Below the pieces are notes generated by a model, which was not told the DNA's origin, ran no database searches, and was given only the letters and a program-made list of their open reading frames with translations. Shown here piece after piece: positions 11,999 to 19,197 of a stretch of DNA of 64,000 nt. The DNA comes from Enterobacter genomosp. O (GTDB taxonomy: Bacteria; Pseudomonadota; Gammaproteobacteria; Enterobacterales; Enterobacteriaceae). Position 1 is the stretch's first letter; each line of letters begins with the position of its first letter. A program made the translations under genes and the position numbers. The stretch is from the NCBI RefSeq assembly GCF_001022965.1, contig NZ_LECZ01000025.1, forward strand, positions 620,001 to 684,000, written 5' to 3'.

Positions 11999-12610
11999 TT
12001 AAACAACCCGCTCTGGCTGAGGAATTTCCGCAATGCGCGGCTTCTGGCGGAACCAGGGCAGACAGAGCTGGATAAGCGGGCCAATGGTCAGGGCATACAA
12101 TACGGTCCCCACCCCAAACGTGCCGCCAAGCACGCACCCAATCAGCAGGACGGACACCTCAATTGAGGTACGCACGCTGCGAATGGACCATCCCAGTCGG
12201 GCATGAATGCCGGTCATCAGGCCGTCGCGCGGGCCGGGCCCGAAACCGGCACCGATGTACATACTGGTCGCAATCGCGTTCATCACAATACCCCCGACCA
12301 ACAGCGTGATGCGAAGTGGCAAGGAACTCAGTTCAGGGATAAGCGCCATGCTGGCGTCCGCCGCCAGACCGATACAAATCACGTTGCTGATGGTGCCCAG
12401 CCCCGGCATCTGACGCAGTGGGATCCACAGCAGCAGTACCGCAGCGCCGACTAAAATGATCACCGTCCCGATGCTCATCCCCAGCTGCATCCCTACCCCA
12501 AGATGAAACACATCCCACGGATCGACGCCCAAATCGGAACGAATAAACATCGCGGTGGAAAGGCCATACAGCCCTAAACCGACATAAAGTTGTAGCAGAC
12601 GACGCACCAT
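11999..12610 (-). CDS. YczE-family integral membrane protein
   Basis: This 203-residue protein has about five hydrophobic membrane segments and the YczE/YyaS family features (SDLGVDPWDVFHLGVG near the N-terminus; GAGFGPGPRDGLMTG in the middle). In Bacillus, YczE is associated with surfactin/bacillaene production, but the biochemical activity is unknown. It is divergent from a MocR regulator of the YczR subgroup, a pairing seen in several phyla. The second lac operator lies just past its stop codon. Confidence 0.8.
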   Translation of the reverse strand: MVRRLLQLYVGLGLYGLSTAMFIRSDLGVDPWDVFHLGVGMQLGMSIGTVIILVGAAVLLLWIPLRQMPGLGTISNVICIGLAADASMALIPELSSLPLRITLLVGGIVMNAIATSMYIGAGFGPGPRDGLMTGIHARLGWSIRSVRTSIEVSVLLIGCVLGGTFGVGTVLYALTIGPLIQLCLPWFRQKPRIAEIPQPERVV

Positions 12611-12650
12611 TTTTATCTTCTCCAGTGAACCAGGCTTTCATCCTGACCTA

Positions 12651-12692
12651 AAATGGCACTATGATTAATGTCCAGTTTTCAAATAGTGGACT
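12651..12692. promoter_or_regulatory. Candidate YczR operator in the yczE-yczR gap
   Basis: The divergent gap holds TGGCACTA (12653) and AGTGGACT (12685) plus an inverted GTCCA (12670), making a GTCCA-N12-TGGAC palindrome and a direct repeat. MocR regulators normally bind such boxes between themselves and their target. The exact operator is inferred. Confidence 0.4.
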
Positions 12693-12696
12693 GCAT

Positions 12697-14118
12697 ATGT
12701 CATCACGCCGCTTCGGAAGCCAGTCTTTGATACGCCTTTTAGGCCACTGGCAGCAAACCTCGTCCCGCACTCCGCTCTGGCGTCAGCTGGCCGATGCATT
12801 GCGTCTGTTAATCCTTGATGGTCGGCTGGCGCTCAATACGCGGCTGCCGGGCGAGCGTGAGTTGGCCTCTGCGCTGGACGTAAGCCGAACCACCGTCAGC
12901 AGCGCCCTCGCCCATCTGCGCGAAGAAGGTTATCTTGAAAGCCGTCACGGCAGCGGGTCGCGCGTGATCCTCCCGGATACGCGCGCCGTTCCCACCCTTT
13001 CAGCAGCGAGTGCCGCGCTGGATCTCTCCACAGCAGCACTGAATGCCGGGCCGGAGATCCACCAGGCGTATACCCATGCGCTCACCGCCATTACGCAGCA
13101 CCTTTCGCTGACGGGCTACGATCAGCTTGGGCTGCCGGCGCTGCGGGAGGCCATCGCTGCGCGCTATACCGCGCGCGGTCTTCCCACCCGCGCAGAGGAA
13201 GTGATGGTGGTTAATGGCGCCGTCAGCGGCTTTGCGCTGGTGCTGCGGATGATGACCGGGCCGGGGGATCGCGTCGTAGTTGACCATCCCACCTACCCGC
13301 TGGCGATTGCCGCCATTCAGGGGGCGCAGTGTAGGCCCGTGGGGGTGTCGCTGCCGGAGACCGGCTGGGATACAGACGGCTTCGCGGCAACGCTTGCCCA
13401 GACCGCACCGCGGCTGGCGTATCTGATGCCAGATTTTCATAACCCGACCGGGAGATGCATGGATATCGCGACCCGTCAGGCCATCACCGATATTGCTGCG
13501 CAAACCCGTACGGCGCTGGTGGTGGATGAGACGATGGTGGATCTCTGGTTTGACTCGCCTCCGCCGCCGCCGCTGGCCTCCTTCAACCCACAGGCCACCG
13601 TCATTACGTTAGGCTCTGCGGGAAAAAGCTTTTGGGGAGGGCTGCGTCTCGGCTGGATCCGCGCCTCCTCGCGTACTATCGCCACGCTCGCCCAGACGCG
13701 GGATACCCTGGATTTAGGGTCTCCGCTGCTGGAACAGCTGGCGATGCTGTGGCTCATGAATAACAGCGAGACGTTTCTGCCCGCGCGCCGGAAAATGCTG
13801 GCTGAACGACGCGATCGGTGCGGTGAATTGTTGCGCGAACATTTCCCTGAGTGGACATTCCATGAAGCGGAGGGCGGGCTCTCTTACTGGATAGAACTCC
13901 CGGGCATGCTGGCGACTCAGCTTGCCGCGCGGGCTGAGATTCTGGGGATCAATCTGGGGACCGGGACGCGGTTTGGTTTATCTGGCGCGTTTGACCGCTA
14001 TTTACGGATGCCCTTCTCGCTCGAACCGACAGAGCTTGAGCAGGCGCTGCTGAGGATCAAACCGCTATGGCTTGCTCTGAATAAAAACATGCCATCGATA
14101 AAACGCAGCGTGATTTAA
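12697..14118 (+). CDS. MocR-family regulator of the YczR subgroup
   Basis: This 473-residue protein has a GntR winged helix (about residues 20-90, PGERELASALDVSRTTVSSAL) fused to a fold-type I aminotransferase domain with the PLP lysine in GSAGKSFWGGLRLG and the preceding VVDETMVDLWFD motif. It is divergent from yczE, which is its expected target. I favour the ATG at 12697 (MSSRRFGSQS); an ATG 12 codons upstream lacks a ribosome site and would overlap the operator. A strong terminator follows. Confidence 0.84.
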   Translation: MSSRRFGSQSLIRLLGHWQQTSSRTPLWRQLADALRLLILDGRLALNTRLPGERELASALDVSRTTVSSALAHLREEGYLESRHGSGSRVILPDTRAVPTLSAASAALDLSTAALNAGPEIHQAYTHALTAITQHLSLTGYDQLGLPALREAIAARYTARGLPTRAEEVMVVNGAVSGFALVLRMMTGPGDRVVVDHPTYPLAIAAIQGAQCRPVGVSLPETGWDTDGFAATLAQTAPRLAYLMPDFHNPTGRCMDIATRQAITDIAAQTRTALVVDETMVDLWFDSPPPPPLASFNPQATVITLGSAGKSFWGGLRLGWIRASSRTIATLAQTRDTLDLGSPLLEQLAMLWLMNNSETFLPARRKMLAERRDRCGELLREHFPEWTFHEAEGGLSYWIELPGMLATQLAARAEILGINLGTGTRFGLSGAFDRYLRMPFSLEPTELEQALLRIKPLWLALNKNMPSIKRSVI

Positions 14119-14150
14119 TATTGAAAAGTTTGAAGCCGATCATAAAAAAT

Positions 14151-14187
14151 AAAAACTGCTGACTGTCACGGAGGCAGTCAGCAGTTT
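14151..14187. terminator. Bidirectional terminator after yczR
   Basis: A stem of about 12-13 base pairs (AAACTGCTGACTG / CAGTCAGCAGTTT) with a nine-base loop lies between the convergent yczR and 71-residue genes, with A-rich left and T-rich right flanks that would give U-tracts in both directions. Confidence 0.85.
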
Positions 14188-14201
14188 TCACCGTTCAGAA
14201 G

Positions 14202-14417
14202 TTAATGCTGAGCAGGAATAGGAAAACCTTTTAGTGAAATAACAAAGTTTTCACCATCTTTCTTTATTTTTGCGCCGGTATCACACCAGTCAGACGCAAT
14301 ACGAAAGAACTCATCACTTCCGACATTCCAGCCAAGACGTACATGCTTCACGTAGCCTGAACGCAACAGATCGCAGGCTTCTTTGTAGTCGCTGGCAGTT
14401 GACAGTTGTTGTTTCAT
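14202..14417 (-). CDS. Unknown 71-residue protein, partner of RHH protein
   Basis: I do not recognise this 71-residue protein. It has an N-terminal helix (DYKEACDLLRSG), then an alternating strand-helix-strand-strand pattern with single Cys residues at about 15 and 45. The second half is vaguely reminiscent of TusA/SirA-like domains (strand, helix ending in Cys, two strands), which is only a guess. It overlaps the upstream RHH gene by the ATGA pair, so the two are translationally coupled. The region is much richer in A+T than neighbouring genes, pointing to horizontal origin. A toxin or accessory role is possible but not shown. Confidence 0.7.
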   Translation of the reverse strand: MKQQLSTASDYKEACDLLRSGYVKHVRLGWNVGSDEFFRIASDWCDTGAKIKKDGENFVISLKGFPIPAQH

Positions 14418-14665
14418 TTTCTCTTCTTCAGAAGTTTACGTAGAGCTTTGATTTCTTTAGGAGTAAAAGGAGAAATGCTCTCTTCTTCCGTATGCTGATT
14501 ATCAATATCCTCTTCCGATACTCCCGCCTCTTCTACTGCTTCAAACGCCAGCAGCAGCAGTTTCTCTGTCGTCACGCTTAAATTCTCGTTATTGTCTTCC
14601 GCATAGTGGCGAAGCCTTTCTTTTAGCGCGTCATCGATCTTAACGTTTAATACCGCTGTAGCCAT
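14414..14665 (-). CDS. Ribbon-helix-helix-type small protein (antitoxin-like)
   Basis: This 83-residue protein begins MATAVLNVKIDDALKERLRHYAE, a short strand and helix typical of CopG/Arc/ParD ribbon-helix-helix DNA-binding proteins. A long acidic middle (VEEAGVSEEDIDNQHTEEE) and a basic tail (KALRKLLKKRK) follow. The ATG at 14665 has AGGGAAG upstream; a GTG three codons earlier has worse spacing. It is the first gene of an ATGA-coupled pair and a short palindrome lies upstream, the layout of a self-regulated toxin-antitoxin operon. The family match is by pattern only. Confidence 0.7.
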   Translation of the reverse strand: MATAVLNVKIDDALKERLRHYAEDNNENLSVTTEKLLLLAFEAVEEAGVSEEDIDNQHTEEESISPFTPKEIKALRKLLKKRK

Positions 14666-14918
14666 GTTTGTCACTTCCCTTCGGAATAAGTACTTTATTT
14701 AATACACGAAGTTAACAATGTTATCCAGATATATATTTTTTTGAATTATGGTAGAAAATAGACATCCGAATATAAAATGCCAGTCTATTATTACAGGTTT
14801 ATGACAGTAATATTTCAAAGCGATGAAATATATATTACACGATATAAGCTTAATCTTATTGTGGAATAAACGCTAAAGGAAAGGTAAAAAACAGGGAAGA
14901 AGGTACGAGTCCAGAAAT
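14666..14918. other. AT-rich gap with AAGTACTT palindrome before the RHH gene
   Basis: No gene is visible in this 253-base gap. It is strikingly AT-rich. AAGTACTT inside AATAAGTACTTTATT (14685-14699) is a small palindrome 20 bases upstream of the RHH start and could be its operator. The right part holds the 3' flank of ffs. Confidence 0.45.
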
Positions 14919-15032
14919 GGGTGGGGGCCCTGCCAGCTACATCCCGGCACACACGTCGTCTGCCCTGGCTGCTTCCTTCCGGACCTGACCTGGTGAACAG
15001 AGTAGCGTTGCGGGAGAACCAACAGAGCCCCC
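14919..15032 (-). ncRNA. ffs: 4.5S RNA of the signal recognition particle
   Basis: The minus strand reads GGGGGCTCTGTTGGTTCTCC at the 5' end and ends GGGCCCCCACCC, as in E. coli ffs, with the same 114-base length. The apical SRP domain (CAGGTCAGGTCCGGAAGGAAG) is conserved, providing the GGAA tetraloop and Ffh-binding internal loops. The termini pair to form the long rod. It lies next to atl, as in E. coli. Confidence 0.97.
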
Positions 15033-15194
15033 ATTGAGAGCGTTGATAACCAACGCGCTGGCGCATTATCCCTGTGCTAACGACCAATTGCAAGCTACCA
15101 GGAACCGGATGCTGGTTTCTTGCGCAAACAGGCGCAGCAATCATCACGGTCTTCGTTTACCATGGCTCTCCAGAACATCCCCACAGGTGAAGGT

Positions 15195-15506
15195 ATGGAC
15201 GAGCACGACTCCTTTCCACAGCGCGTATGGCAAATCGTGGCTTCAATCCCGGAAGGCTATGTCACTACCTATGGTGATGTCGCACGCCTGGCCGGTTCCC
15301 CGCGCGCGGCGCGACAGGTCGGCGGCGTTTTGAAACGGCTACCGGAAGGAAGCACGTTGCCCTGGCATCGGGTGGTGAATCGACATGGCGCCATCTCGCT
15401 CACCGGACCGGATCTCCAGCGTCAGCGTCAGGCGTTACTTTCAGAAGGGGTGCAGGTATCAGGGTCAGGGCAAATCGATTTGCAGAAGTACCGCTGGGTG
15501 TATTGA
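15195..15506 (+). CDS. atl: Alkyltransferase-like protein Atl (YbaZ)
   Basis: This 103-residue protein resembles the C-terminal domain of O6-alkylguanine alkyltransferase but has PWHR where the enzyme has PCHR (around residue 60), so it cannot accept alkyl groups. Atl proteins bind O6-alkylguanine, flip it, and hand the lesion to nucleotide excision repair. The helix-turn-helix and Arg finger region (SPRAARQVGGVLKRLP) are intact. I chose ATG 15195 (MDEHDSFPQRVWQ) with AGGTG five bases upstream; an in-frame start at 15162 is possible. Confidence 0.92.
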   Translation: MDEHDSFPQRVWQIVASIPEGYVTTYGDVARLAGSPRAARQVGGVLKRLPEGSTLPWHRVVNRHGAISLTGPDLQRQRQALLSEGVQVSGSGQIDLQKYRWVY

Positions 15507-15507
15507 T

Positions 15508-15535
15508 CCCCCTCTCCCGGAGGAGAGGGGAAACA
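15508..15535. repeat. Short CCCTCTCC hairpin between convergent atl and ybaY
   Basis: CCCCTCTCC and GGAGAGGGG form a nine-base-pair stem with a four-base loop. The sequence corresponds to one arm pair of the longer composite repeats at 17139, 50218 and 61611, so this may be a partial copy. It is followed by AAACAC, also present in the full copies. Confidence 0.6.
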
Positions 15536-15541
15536 CAATCA

Positions 15542-16069
15542 TTACATCTGAGTCGGTGGGGTTGGCAGGGACGGCTGATTGGTCTGCGGCGCGACCGGTA
15601 CTTCGGTCTGCTGCACAGGGACCAGGTTCAGGTCGACTTTTGTCCCACCGTTATTGATCGCTTCCTGGACCGTATCGGTGATAAACACCAGCTTACCGTT
15701 GATCGTTACCGCTGCACTCAGCAGGATGCGGGCATTAGGCTGCACGTCCGATGGGTTATACGGCAATACGAAGCTAAACGGCGCCTGCTTACCTTCAGTA
15801 CGGACGGCGCGCTGGGCCACAACCTTCGATGGCGCGTCGGCCAGGGAAGCATCAGACAGCGTCACCGTTAATACCGCATCCGGCGGTAACGCGACTTTCT
15901 GTTTAATCCAGATGGTACCGGAAACGTTAGGCTGCTGAATGGATTGCTGTGAAAGGGTATTAATCCCGTTCGGATCGGCTGCTGGTACAGGCACCTGGGC
16001 GCTCTTACCGGCACAGGCGGACAACGCCACCGCAATAGCTACACCACTTAGCATGGGCACGAGTTTCAT
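15542..16069 (-). CDS. ybaY: YbaY outer membrane lipoprotein
   Basis: This 175-residue protein starts with a lipoprotein signal (lipobox LSAC, Cys19). The mature part contains a YscW/YbaY-type beta-sandwich domain (about 45-150; VSGTIWIKQKVALPPDAVLTVTL). The C-terminus is Pro/Gln/Thr-rich. E. coli YbaY is a stress-induced lipoprotein of unclear function. It is transcribed divergently from tesB as in E. coli and converges on atl. No Asp at +2, so outer-membrane sorting is expected. Confidence 0.9.
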   Translation of the reverse strand: MKLVPMLSGVAIAVALSACAGKSAQVPVPAADPNGINTLSQQSIQQPNVSGTIWIKQKVALPPDAVLTVTLSDASLADAPSKVVAQRAVRTEGKQAPFSFVLPYNPSDVQPNARILLSAAVTINGKLVFITDTVQEAINNGGTKVDLNLVPVQQTEVPVAPQTNQPSLPTPPTQM

Positions 16070-16272
16070 TGAAGTCTCCTTATCATCAATGCACCAGCGG
16101 GATCGATCCCATCCGATGTCGTTTCAATCACATAACGTATACAAGTGTGGCACAAATCACTGATTAATGCCTGAAATCGTCCCGATATTCAGATTATTCT
16201 ACCCATCGGACCACTTTCATTTCTGCGTTATACTCTGCCTATCTTTCGCTACGGCGTTTATTGAGGACAATT

Positions 16273-17133
16273 ATGAGTCAGGCACTGAACAATCTGCTGA
16301 CATTATTGAATCTGGAAAAAATTGAGGAAGGACTCTTTCGCGGACAGAGCGAAGATTTAGGCTTACGCCAGGTCTTCGGCGGGCAAGTCGTTGGACAAGC
16401 GCTGTACGCAGCAAAGGAGACTGTCCCGGCAGACCGTCTGGTGCACTCATTCCACAGCTACTTCTTACGCCCCGGCGACAGCGCAAAACCGATCGTCTAT
16501 GACGTTGAAGTCCTGAGAGATGGCAACAGCTTCAGCGCGCGCCGCGTCGCGGCTATCCAGAACGGTAAGCCGATCTTTTACATGACGGCCTCTTTTCAGG
16601 CACCAGAACCCGGCTACGAGCACCAGAAAGTGATGCCCCCGGCGCCGTCGCCAGACGAGCTCAAATCAGAGACCGATATCGCCCGTGCGCTGGCGCATCT
16701 GCTTCCGCCGCAGGTCAAAGAGAAGTTTCTCTGCGATAAGCCGCTTGAGATCCGCCCCGTCGAGTTCCACAACCCGATGAAAGGCCATACCGCGGAACCG
16801 AAGCGCCAGGTCTGGATCCGGGCTAACGGTACGGTGTCTGAGGACTTCCACGTGCATCAGTATCTGCTGGGCTATGCGTCAGATTTCAACTTCCTGCCGG
16901 TGGCGCTGCAGCCGCACGGCGTCGGGTTTCTCGAAAAAGGGATGCAGGTCGCGACGATCGACCACTCCATGTGGTTCCACCGTCCGTTCAACATGAACGA
17001 GTGGCTGCTCTACAGCGTGGAGAGTACGTCGGCATCAAGCGCTCGCGGCTTTGTTCGTGGGGAGTTTTATACGCAGGATGGCGTGCTGGTCGCCTCGACG
17101 GTGCAGGAAGGGGTGATGCGTAATCGAGGTTGA
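16273..17133 (+). CDS. tesB: Acyl-CoA thioesterase II
   Basis: This 286-residue double-hotdog enzyme hydrolyses medium- and long-chain acyl-CoAs to free fatty acids. It aligns without gaps to E. coli TesB, and the catalytic triad Asp204, Thr228 and Gln278 is present. The start at 16273 has GAGGAC upstream; the reading frame stays open four codons further but that region is not conserved. It is divergent from ybaY and converges on amtB across two tandem repeat units. Confidence 0.96.
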   Translation: MSQALNNLLTLLNLEKIEEGLFRGQSEDLGLRQVFGGQVVGQALYAAKETVPADRLVHSFHSYFLRPGDSAKPIVYDVEVLRDGNSFSARRVAAIQNGKPIFYMTASFQAPEPGYEHQKVMPPAPSPDELKSETDIARALAHLLPPQVKEKFLCDKPLEIRPVEFHNPMKGHTAEPKRQVWIRANGTVSEDFHVHQYLLGYASDFNFLPVALQPHGVGFLEKGMQVATIDHSMWFHRPFNMNEWLLYSVESTSASSARGFVRGEFYTQDGVLVASTVQEGVMRNRG

Positions 17134-17138
17134 TGTTA

Positions 17139-17313
17139 CCCTCACCCTGGCCCTCTCCCACGGGGAGAGGGAATACACACTAAAAACGGCAACCATAGGT
17201 TGCCGTTTTGCTTTTACCTGGTGCGGCCTGATGCCCTCACCCTGACCCTCTCCCACGGGGAGAGGGAACAAACACTAAAAACGGCAACCAAAGGTTGCCG
17301 TTTTGCTTTTACC
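17139..17313. repeat. Two tandem units of an 80-nt composite hairpin repeat
   Basis: Units at 17139-17218 and 17234-17313 have a period of exactly 95 and are nearly identical. Each holds CCCTCACCCTG, a CCCTCTCCC..GGGAGAGGG hairpin, CACTAAAAACGGCAACC..GGTTGCCGTTTTG as a second hairpin, and CTTTTACC at the end. The second hairpin has A- and T-tracts on both sides, so it can terminate transcription in both directions. The second unit ends at the amtB stop codon. Confidence 0.88.
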
Positions 17314-18603
17314 TTAGGCGTTATACGCATTCTCGCCGTGGCTGTTGACGTCCAGACCTTCGCGTTCCTGCTCTTCCGGTACGCGCAGCCCAACCGTCAT
17401 ATCCGCCAGTTTGTAGCCAATGAAAGCGACAACGGCAGACCACACCACGGTGACAGCAATACTTTCCAGCTGCACCAGCACCTGATGGGCCATGGTGACG
17501 CCTTCTGCGTAGCCCACGCCACCCAGCGATTTCGCTGCGAAGATACCGGTCATGATACAGCCGACGATGCCGCACACGCCGTGCACGCCAAACACATCGC
17601 AAGGGTCATCAACGCGCAGAATACGCTTCAGCGCCGTCACGCCCCACAGACCCGCCAGACCCGACACCAGGCCGACCAGCAGCGCGCCACCCACACCAAC
17701 ATAACCACACGCTGGAGTGATACCGACCAGACCGGCAATCGCCCCCGAACAGGCACCCAGCAGAGAAGGTTTACCGCGCACCGCCCACTCGCCAAAGACC
17801 CAGGAGAGGATTGCACCCGCCGTGGCCACAACGGTGTTCACGAAGGCCAGCGCGGCGATTTCGTTTGCGGCACTTGCTGAGCCGGCATTGAAGCCAAACC
17901 AGCCAAAGTAAAGGATCGCGGTACCGGTAAAGACCATCGGCAGGTTGTGCGGTTTGAATGCTTCTTTACCGAAGCCCACGCGTTTGCCAATCAGGTATGC
18001 GCCAACCAGACCCGCTACCGCGGCGTTAATGTGTACAACGGTACCGCCCGCGAAGTCCAGCGCGCCGTGCGTTGCCAGCAGACCGCCACCCCAGACCATA
18101 TGCGCAATCGGCACATAGGAGAGCGTCAGCCAGACCACCACGAAAATCAGGACCGCTGAGAAACGAATACGTTCGGCGAGCGCGCCCACAATCAGCCCGA
18201 CGGTAATACAGGCGAACGAGCCCTGGAAAGCAACGTGAATATACTGGTAGAAGCTGCCCATTAGCGCGGTCAGCTCAATATTTTTCAGCATCACCCAGTC
18301 GAAGTTACCAAAGAACGCGTTGCCCGTGCCGAACGCCAGCGAGTAGCCGTAAACCACCCACAGCACGCAGACCAGCGCGAACGTTACGGCAACCTGCGTC
18401 AGCATGGAGAGAACGTTTTTGCCGCGGATCAGGCCGCCGTAGAACAGCGCAATGCCCGGAATGGACATGAACAGCACCAGCGCGGTGCTGATCATCATAA
18501 AGGCGTTATCGGCTTTGTCTGCCACAGCAGGTGCAGCAGCCAGCGCCAGGCCCGGCAGCAGTGCCAGCGAACCCAGACCCGTTTTAAGTGTTGCTATCTT
18601 CAT
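17314..18603 (-). CDS. amtB: Ammonium transporter AmtB
   Basis: This 429-residue protein has a cleavable signal (MKIATLKTGL..ALAAAP) and eleven membrane segments typical of Amt/Rh channels. The pore motifs are present, including the twin-His region (HMVWGGG, FGVHGVCG) and Phe-gate positions. It conducts ammonium across the inner membrane. It follows glnK by 35 bases in the conserved glnKamtB operon, and GlnK plugs it when nitrogen becomes plentiful. The start was moved six codons inside the longest frame to match the signal peptide. Confidence 0.96.
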   Translation of the reverse strand: MKIATLKTGLGSLALLPGLALAAAPAVADKADNAFMMISTALVLFMSIPGIALFYGGLIRGKNVLSMLTQVAVTFALVCVLWVVYGYSLAFGTGNAFFGNFDWVMLKNIELTALMGSFYQYIHVAFQGSFACITVGLIVGALAERIRFSAVLIFVVVWLTLSYVPIAHMVWGGGLLATHGALDFAGGTVVHINAAVAGLVGAYLIGKRVGFGKEAFKPHNLPMVFTGTAILYFGWFGFNAGSASAANEIAALAFVNTVVATAGAILSWVFGEWAVRGKPSLLGACSGAIAGLVGITPACGYVGVGGALLVGLVSGLAGLWGVTALKRILRVDDPCDVFGVHGVCGIVGCIMTGIFAAKSLGGVGYAEGVTMAHQVLVQLESIAVTVVWSAVVAFIGYKLADMTVGLRVPEEQEREGLDVNSHGENAYNA

Positions 18604-18638
18604 TTTCTCGATCCCTATCACTGTGTGCCAGGCGTTAA

Positions 18639-18977
18639 TTACAGTGCCGCTTCGTCAGATTCGCCGGTACGGATGCGAATGACGCGCTGCAGTTCGGCAA
18701 CGAAAATTTTGCCGTCGCCAATTTTGCCGGTGTAGGCCGCTTTGCTAATGACATCAATGACTTCATCAAGCTGATCGTCAGCAATCGCGACATCAATTTT
18801 TACTTTTGGCAGAAAGTTAACGCTGTATTCCGCCCCGCGATAAAGCTCGGCATGACCCTTCTGACGACCAAAGCCTTTCACTTCGGTGACAGTCAGTCCC
18901 TGAATACCCATTGAAGAGAGCGCTTCACGCACGTCTTCGAGTTTGAATGGTTTGATTACAACCGTAACCAGCTTCAT
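18639..18977 (-). CDS. glnK: Nitrogen regulatory PII protein GlnK
   Basis: This 112-residue PII protein is almost identical to E. coli GlnK. The uridylylation site Tyr51 sits in the T-loop (RGAEYSVNFLPKVK). It senses 2-oxoglutarate, ATP/ADP and, through GlnD, glutamine, and blocks AmtB in nitrogen-sufficient cells. A sigma-54 promoter and an NtrC site lie upstream, so expression should rise on nitrogen limitation. Confidence 0.97.
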   Translation of the reverse strand: MKLVTVVIKPFKLEDVREALSSMGIQGLTVTEVKGFGRQKGHAELYRGAEYSVNFLPKVKIDVAIADDQLDEVIDVISKAAYTGKIGDGKIFVAELQRVIRIRTGESDEAAL

Positions 18978-19029
18978 AGATCCCCTCCAGTCAGAATTCG
19001 GTAATGGCCGCAGCTAACGCAGAAGGTAT

Positions 19030-19045
19030 TGCAAGGGGTGTGCCA
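19030..19045 (-). promoter_or_regulatory. Sigma-54 promoter of glnK-amtB
   Basis: On the minus strand TGGCACACCCCTTGCA matches the -24/-12 consensus TGGCAC-N5-TTGCA exactly. It sits about 50 bases upstream of the glnK start. Confidence 0.92.
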
Positions 19046-19110
19046 GAAATGAAAACCAGGAGGAATAGCGGTGCGATGAGCGTTACGCGCGCCTGCTAAA
19101 CGCACCGGTG

Positions 19111-19144
19111 AAAAAAAACGCACCATGCCGGTGCAGGGTGCGTT
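19111..19144 (-). terminator. mdlB terminator overlapping the glnK enhancer
   Basis: On the minus strand, ACGCACC and GGTGCGT form a stem followed by eight T residues, a good intrinsic terminator for the upstream mdlAB genes. Its loop and 3' stem arm contain the NtrC site for the next operon. Confidence 0.8.
19119..19135. promoter_or_regulatory. NtrC binding site
   Basis: CGCACCATGCCGGTGCA matches the NtrC consensus GCACC-N5-GGTGC dyad. It lies about 80-90 bases upstream of the sigma-54 promoter of glnK, a workable enhancer distance. Confidence 0.8.
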
Positions 19145-19197
19145 TCAGTTTTGCACCAACAGGAATGACTGTTAGCGCGTCGCCTCATTTTAGTGCA

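Noticed and set aside
14881..15140. Possible small genes around ffs
   Set aside because: The sequence is accounted for by 4.5S RNA and its promoter; the frames cross the RNA and lack ribosome sites.
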